9,076 nt of DNA from NCBI GenBank assembly GCA_012511135.1, contig JAAZGQ010000164.1, positions 1 through 9,076 on the forward strand, written 5' to 3'. Source of the DNA: Bacteroidales bacterium (GTDB lineage Bacteria > Bacteroidota > Bacteroidia > Bacteroidales > UBA1402). Position numbers and translations under genes: made by a program. The notes beneath the pieces are model-generated. The model saw only the letters and a program-made list of their open reading frames with translations, searched no databases and was not told where the DNA came from. This document shows positions 6,816-9,076 of the stretch, piece after piece (position 1 is the first letter of the stretch; each line of letters starts with the position of its first letter).

Positions 6816-6823
6816 TATCTTTC
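6816..6823 (+). promoter_or_regulatory. Candidate -7 element for the ABC transporter gene
   Basis: TATCTTTC matches the TAnnTTTG consensus except for the last base. It ends 27 bases before the transporter ATG, a plausible leader length. At the expected -33 spacing there is only the T-run of the upstream terminator (TTTT), so the -33 match is poor. Because the tRNA terminator precedes this gene, a promoter in this short gap is expected, and this is the best candidate. Confidence 0.4.
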
Positions 6824-6850
6824 GGCAATTTTCCACTACCCGACTTTACA

Positions 6851-8713
6851 ATGAAAGACTTTATAAGACTGCTGTTTCGTTTGGTTCCCCCCTACAGAAA
6901 AAATGTATTTCTAAACGTACTGAATAACTTCTTTTCGACCTTGTTCAGCCTGTTTTCCTTTGCCCTGATTATACCGATACTGGAAATATTATTTCAGATC
7001 AACGACCAAACCTATACCTTCCACGAAAATGTCTGGAGCCTGCCCGCTGCGGATCTTGCCGAAGCACTCAAAGACAACTTTTATTTTTATGTTGTTTCCA
7101 CAATAGAAAAAAGCGGCGGGGGTGTTACTCTATTGATATTGGGAGGCTTTTTGATAGCCATGACTTTTTTGAAGACCGGTTTTATGTATATGGCATCACT
7201 CAATATGATTACCATACGTACTTCTGTATTGAGAGATTTACGCAATACCATTTTCGATAAAGTTCTGAATTTACCCCTGGGTTTTTTCTCCGAAGAGAAA
7301 AAAGGAGATATCATTTCGCGGATGTCCAACGATGTGACAGAGGTGGAAAATTCCGTAATGAGTTCACTGGATATGACCTTCAAGAACTTCATTATGATAG
7401 TGATTTATTTTACTGCCATGTTGATTATCAGTTGGGAGCTCACTCTATTTGTTCTTGTATTGTTGCCCATAGCAGGCTTTTTGATGGGCAGGGTAAGCAA
7501 ACAGCTAAAAAAACCCTCTCGGGAAGGTCAGGCACAATGGGGGGAATTGCTCAGTCAAATCGAAGAAACGCTTACAGGCCTGAGGATTATCAAGGCATTT
7601 AATGCCGAAAACAGAATACAGTCCAATTTCAACCGACAGAACGAAACCCTAAAACGCACCTCCAAAAAGATCATCCGCCGTCAGCAACTGGCTCATCCCA
7701 TGAGTGAATTCCTGGGCACTGCCATCATTGCCACCGTGCTTTGGTTCGGCGGCTCACTTATTTTGACCGAGTCTTCATCGGCTATCACCGCTCCGGTATT
7801 CATTTATTATCTCATCATTTTTTACAGCATCATCAATCCGGCCAAAGCCTTTTCGCAAGCCTGGTACAATATTCAAAAAGACCTGGCTTCCATGGAAAGG
7901 ATAGACCGGATACTGTTAACCGAAAATCACATAATAGATCCGGAACATCCCGTTGAACTCAAAGAATTCAAGCAGTCAATTGAATACCGGAAGGTCGGTT
8001 TTAAATACCAGACTGAACCTGTGCTGGAAGACATCAACATCCAGCTCACAAAAGGACAAACCATCGCCCTGGTTGGGCAATCGGGTTCGGGAAAATCAAC
8101 ACTGGTTGATCTGCTGCCGCGTTTCTATGATGTGAGCTCCGGTGAGATTCTTATAGACGGCACCGACATCCGGCAAGTTCGGATAAAAGACCTCAGAGCC
8201 CTGATGGGTAACGTTAATCAGGAAGCGATTTTGTTTAATGACAGCTTTTACAACAACATAGCCTTTGGAGTTAAAAACACCAGCATCGAACAAGTGATTC
8301 AGGCTGCAAAAATAGCCAATGCCCACGATTTTATCATTGCCACCGAAAACGGTTACGATACCAACATCGGAGACCGCGGCAGCAAATTATCCGGCGGACA
8401 ACGTCAACGCATCAGCATAGCCAGAGCCATCCTGAAAAATCCGCCCATTCTTATTCTGGACGAAGCCACTTCGGCCCTGGACACAGAATCCGAAAAATTA
8501 GTACAGGAAGCCTTGGAAAATCTGATGAAAAACCGCACAACTATAGTGATTGCGCACCGACTCTCAACAATCAGGAACGCCGATCTTATCTGTGTGCTGC
8601 ACGAAGGCCGCATCGTCGAAAGAGGCAGCCACGATGCCTTGCTCAAAAAGAAAGGCTACTTCAAGAAGCTCTACGACCTGCAATCGCTCGAAGGGCCAAT
8701 GAGCCAGGATTAA
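6851..8713 (+). CDS. MsbA-like ABC exporter, fused membrane and ATPase domains
   Basis: This 620-residue half-transporter should work as a homodimer in the inner membrane. The membrane domain covers residues 1 to about 340, with hydrophobic segments near 20-48, 93-115, 178-213 (two helices), 287-304 and 315-335. The ATPase domain follows: Walker A GQSGSGKST (409-417), Q-loop Gln457, signature LSGGQ (513-517), Walker B ILILDE (533-538) and H-loop His569 in IAHRLST. Its layout fits the MsbA/lipid and multidrug exporter family. MsbA flips lipid A-core, and that is a reasonable guess here, but other substrates are possible, so no gene symbol is given. The predicted loop between the first two helices (about 50-92) is long, which accounts for the size above E. 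coli MsbA (582 residues). The start at 6851 is the first ATG after the tRNA terminator and gives a complete N-terminus. The stop is 6 bases from that of the convergent gene. Confidence 0.93.
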   Translation: MKDFIRLLFRLVPPYRKNVFLNVLNNFFSTLFSLFSFALIIPILEILFQINDQTYTFHENVWSLPAADLAEALKDNFYFYVVSTIEKSGGGVTLLILGGFLIAMTFLKTGFMYMASLNMITIRTSVLRDLRNTIFDKVLNLPLGFFSEEKKGDIISRMSNDVTEVENSVMSSLDMTFKNFIMIVIYFTAMLIISWELTLFVLVLLPIAGFLMGRVSKQLKKPSREGQAQWGELLSQIEETLTGLRIIKAFNAENRIQSNFNRQNETLKRTSKKIIRRQQLAHPMSEFLGTAIIATVLWFGGSLILTESSSAITAPVFIYYLIIFYSIINPAKAFSQAWYNIQKDLASMERIDRILLTENHIIDPEHPVELKEFKQSIEYRKVGFKYQTEPVLEDINIQLTKGQTIALVGQSGSGKSTLVDLLPRFYDVSSGEILIDGTDIRQVRIKDLRALMGNVNQEAILFNDSFYNNIAFGVKNTSIEQVIQAAKIANAHDFIIATENGYDTNIGDRGSKLSGGQRQRISIARAILKNPPILILDEATSALDTESEKLVQEALENLMKNRTTIVIAHRLSTIRNADLICVLHEGRIVERGSHDALLKKKGYFKKLYDLQSLEGPMSQD

Positions 8714-8719
8714 AACCGC

Positions 8720-9076
8720 TTATTTTCTGTCAAAGTAGGGACTTTTACCTGTAATAGAAAGCGGGATGGAAAGGGCATAAAAACACTCTTTCAACCAGCC
8801 CAGTTCCAAAGCTGCCATACCGGCCGTATACATAACGCGGTTGTCCACCCGGCAGTCTGCTGCCACAGCACAAGCCGAGCCCAGAGCAATGCCAAGATCG
8901 GTAACCGGGAAGACACAGGGAACGACAAGGTTTTGACGTTTTTCGGCACAAGTGGGAAATCCGCAATAGCCGCAGTTCAACTCCTGCTCCCCCTTGCGGC
9001 TGCCAAGAAGAACTACCGCCTGTGATTGCCGGATATTACCGGCATCTCTGGCAAAAGAAGCCCGCTGGTTTTTTAA
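8720..9076 (-). CDS. DUF2148-type ferredoxin-domain protein, C-terminal part
   Basis: The gene enters from the right edge, so the N-terminus is missing; 118 in-frame codons end at the TAA at 8720. An internal TTG at 8980 could be mistaken for a start, but the frame is open to the edge and the upstream residues (QAVVLLGSRKGEQELNCGYCG) continue the family pattern. The cluster C-x2-C-x4-C-x10-C (NCGYCGFPTCAEK...PC) is a probable 4Fe-4S site. It is followed by the conserved TDLGIALGSACAVAADCRVDNRVMYTAG block and a C-terminal KSPYFDRK. The pattern fits the DUF2148 ferredoxin-domain family, usually about 180 residues and of unknown function, so roughly 60 residues may lie outside. It is presumably cytoplasmic. 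It converges on the ABC exporter gene with a 6-base gap and is unlikely to be functionally tied to it. Confidence 0.8.
   Translation of the reverse strand, partial: LKNQRASFARDAGNIRQSQAVVLLGSRKGEQELNCGYCGFPTCAEKRQNLVVPCVFPVTDLGIALGSACAVAADCRVDNRVMYTAGMAALELGWLKECFYALSIPLSITGKSPYFDRK

Noticed and set aside
8720..8980. Complete 86-residue protein starting at TTG 8980
   Set aside because: The frame is open to the right edge and the residues before the TTG fit the same family, so the codon is an internal leucine of a longer gene.

Overview
The window looks like ordinary chromosome from a member of the Bacteroidota, probably Bacteroidales-like. Four things point there. The tRNA gene has a textbook Bacteroidota promoter (TTTG, 19 bases, TATCTTTG). 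Start codons mostly lack Shine-Dalgarno sequences and follow A-rich leaders. The pseudouridine synthase has the long Arg/Pro/Tyr/Ser/Gly-rich N-terminal extension often seen in this phylum. The family-10 glycosidase-like protein is of a type common in these bacteria. No mobile element, CRISPR array, phage gene or defence system is visible.

Layout. From the left edge to about 6500, five genes lie head to tail on the minus strand and read purB > rluB-like > asnS > rnz > GHL10 glycosidase-like gene, which runs off the left edge. The gaps between them are 58, 13, 15 and 30 bases with no terminator, so they probably form one operon. It joins purine synthesis (PurB), rRNA modification (RluB-like), asparagine charging of tRNA (AsnS) and tRNA 3' processing (RNase Z) to an exported carbohydrate-active enzyme.

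Bases 6501-6687 are a divergent control region. A TATCTTTG -7 element faces left toward purB, and a complete promoter faces right toward a tRNA-Val(UAC) gene. That gene has its own hairpin terminator and does not encode its CCA tail. A weaker promoter-like site follows, then a 620-residue MsbA-like ABC exporter on the plus strand. The exporter converges on a partial minus-strand gene at the right edge, a DUF2148-type iron-sulfur (ferredoxin-like) protein, with only 6 bases between the two stop codons.

The most distinctive structure is the nested repeat in the N-terminal third of the pseudouridine synthase. Thirteen-residue RPRR[P/S]Y units are organised into three consecutive 42-45-residue super-repeats. 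The rest is housekeeping. I do not see an undescribed multi-gene system here, and the findings are scored accordingly.
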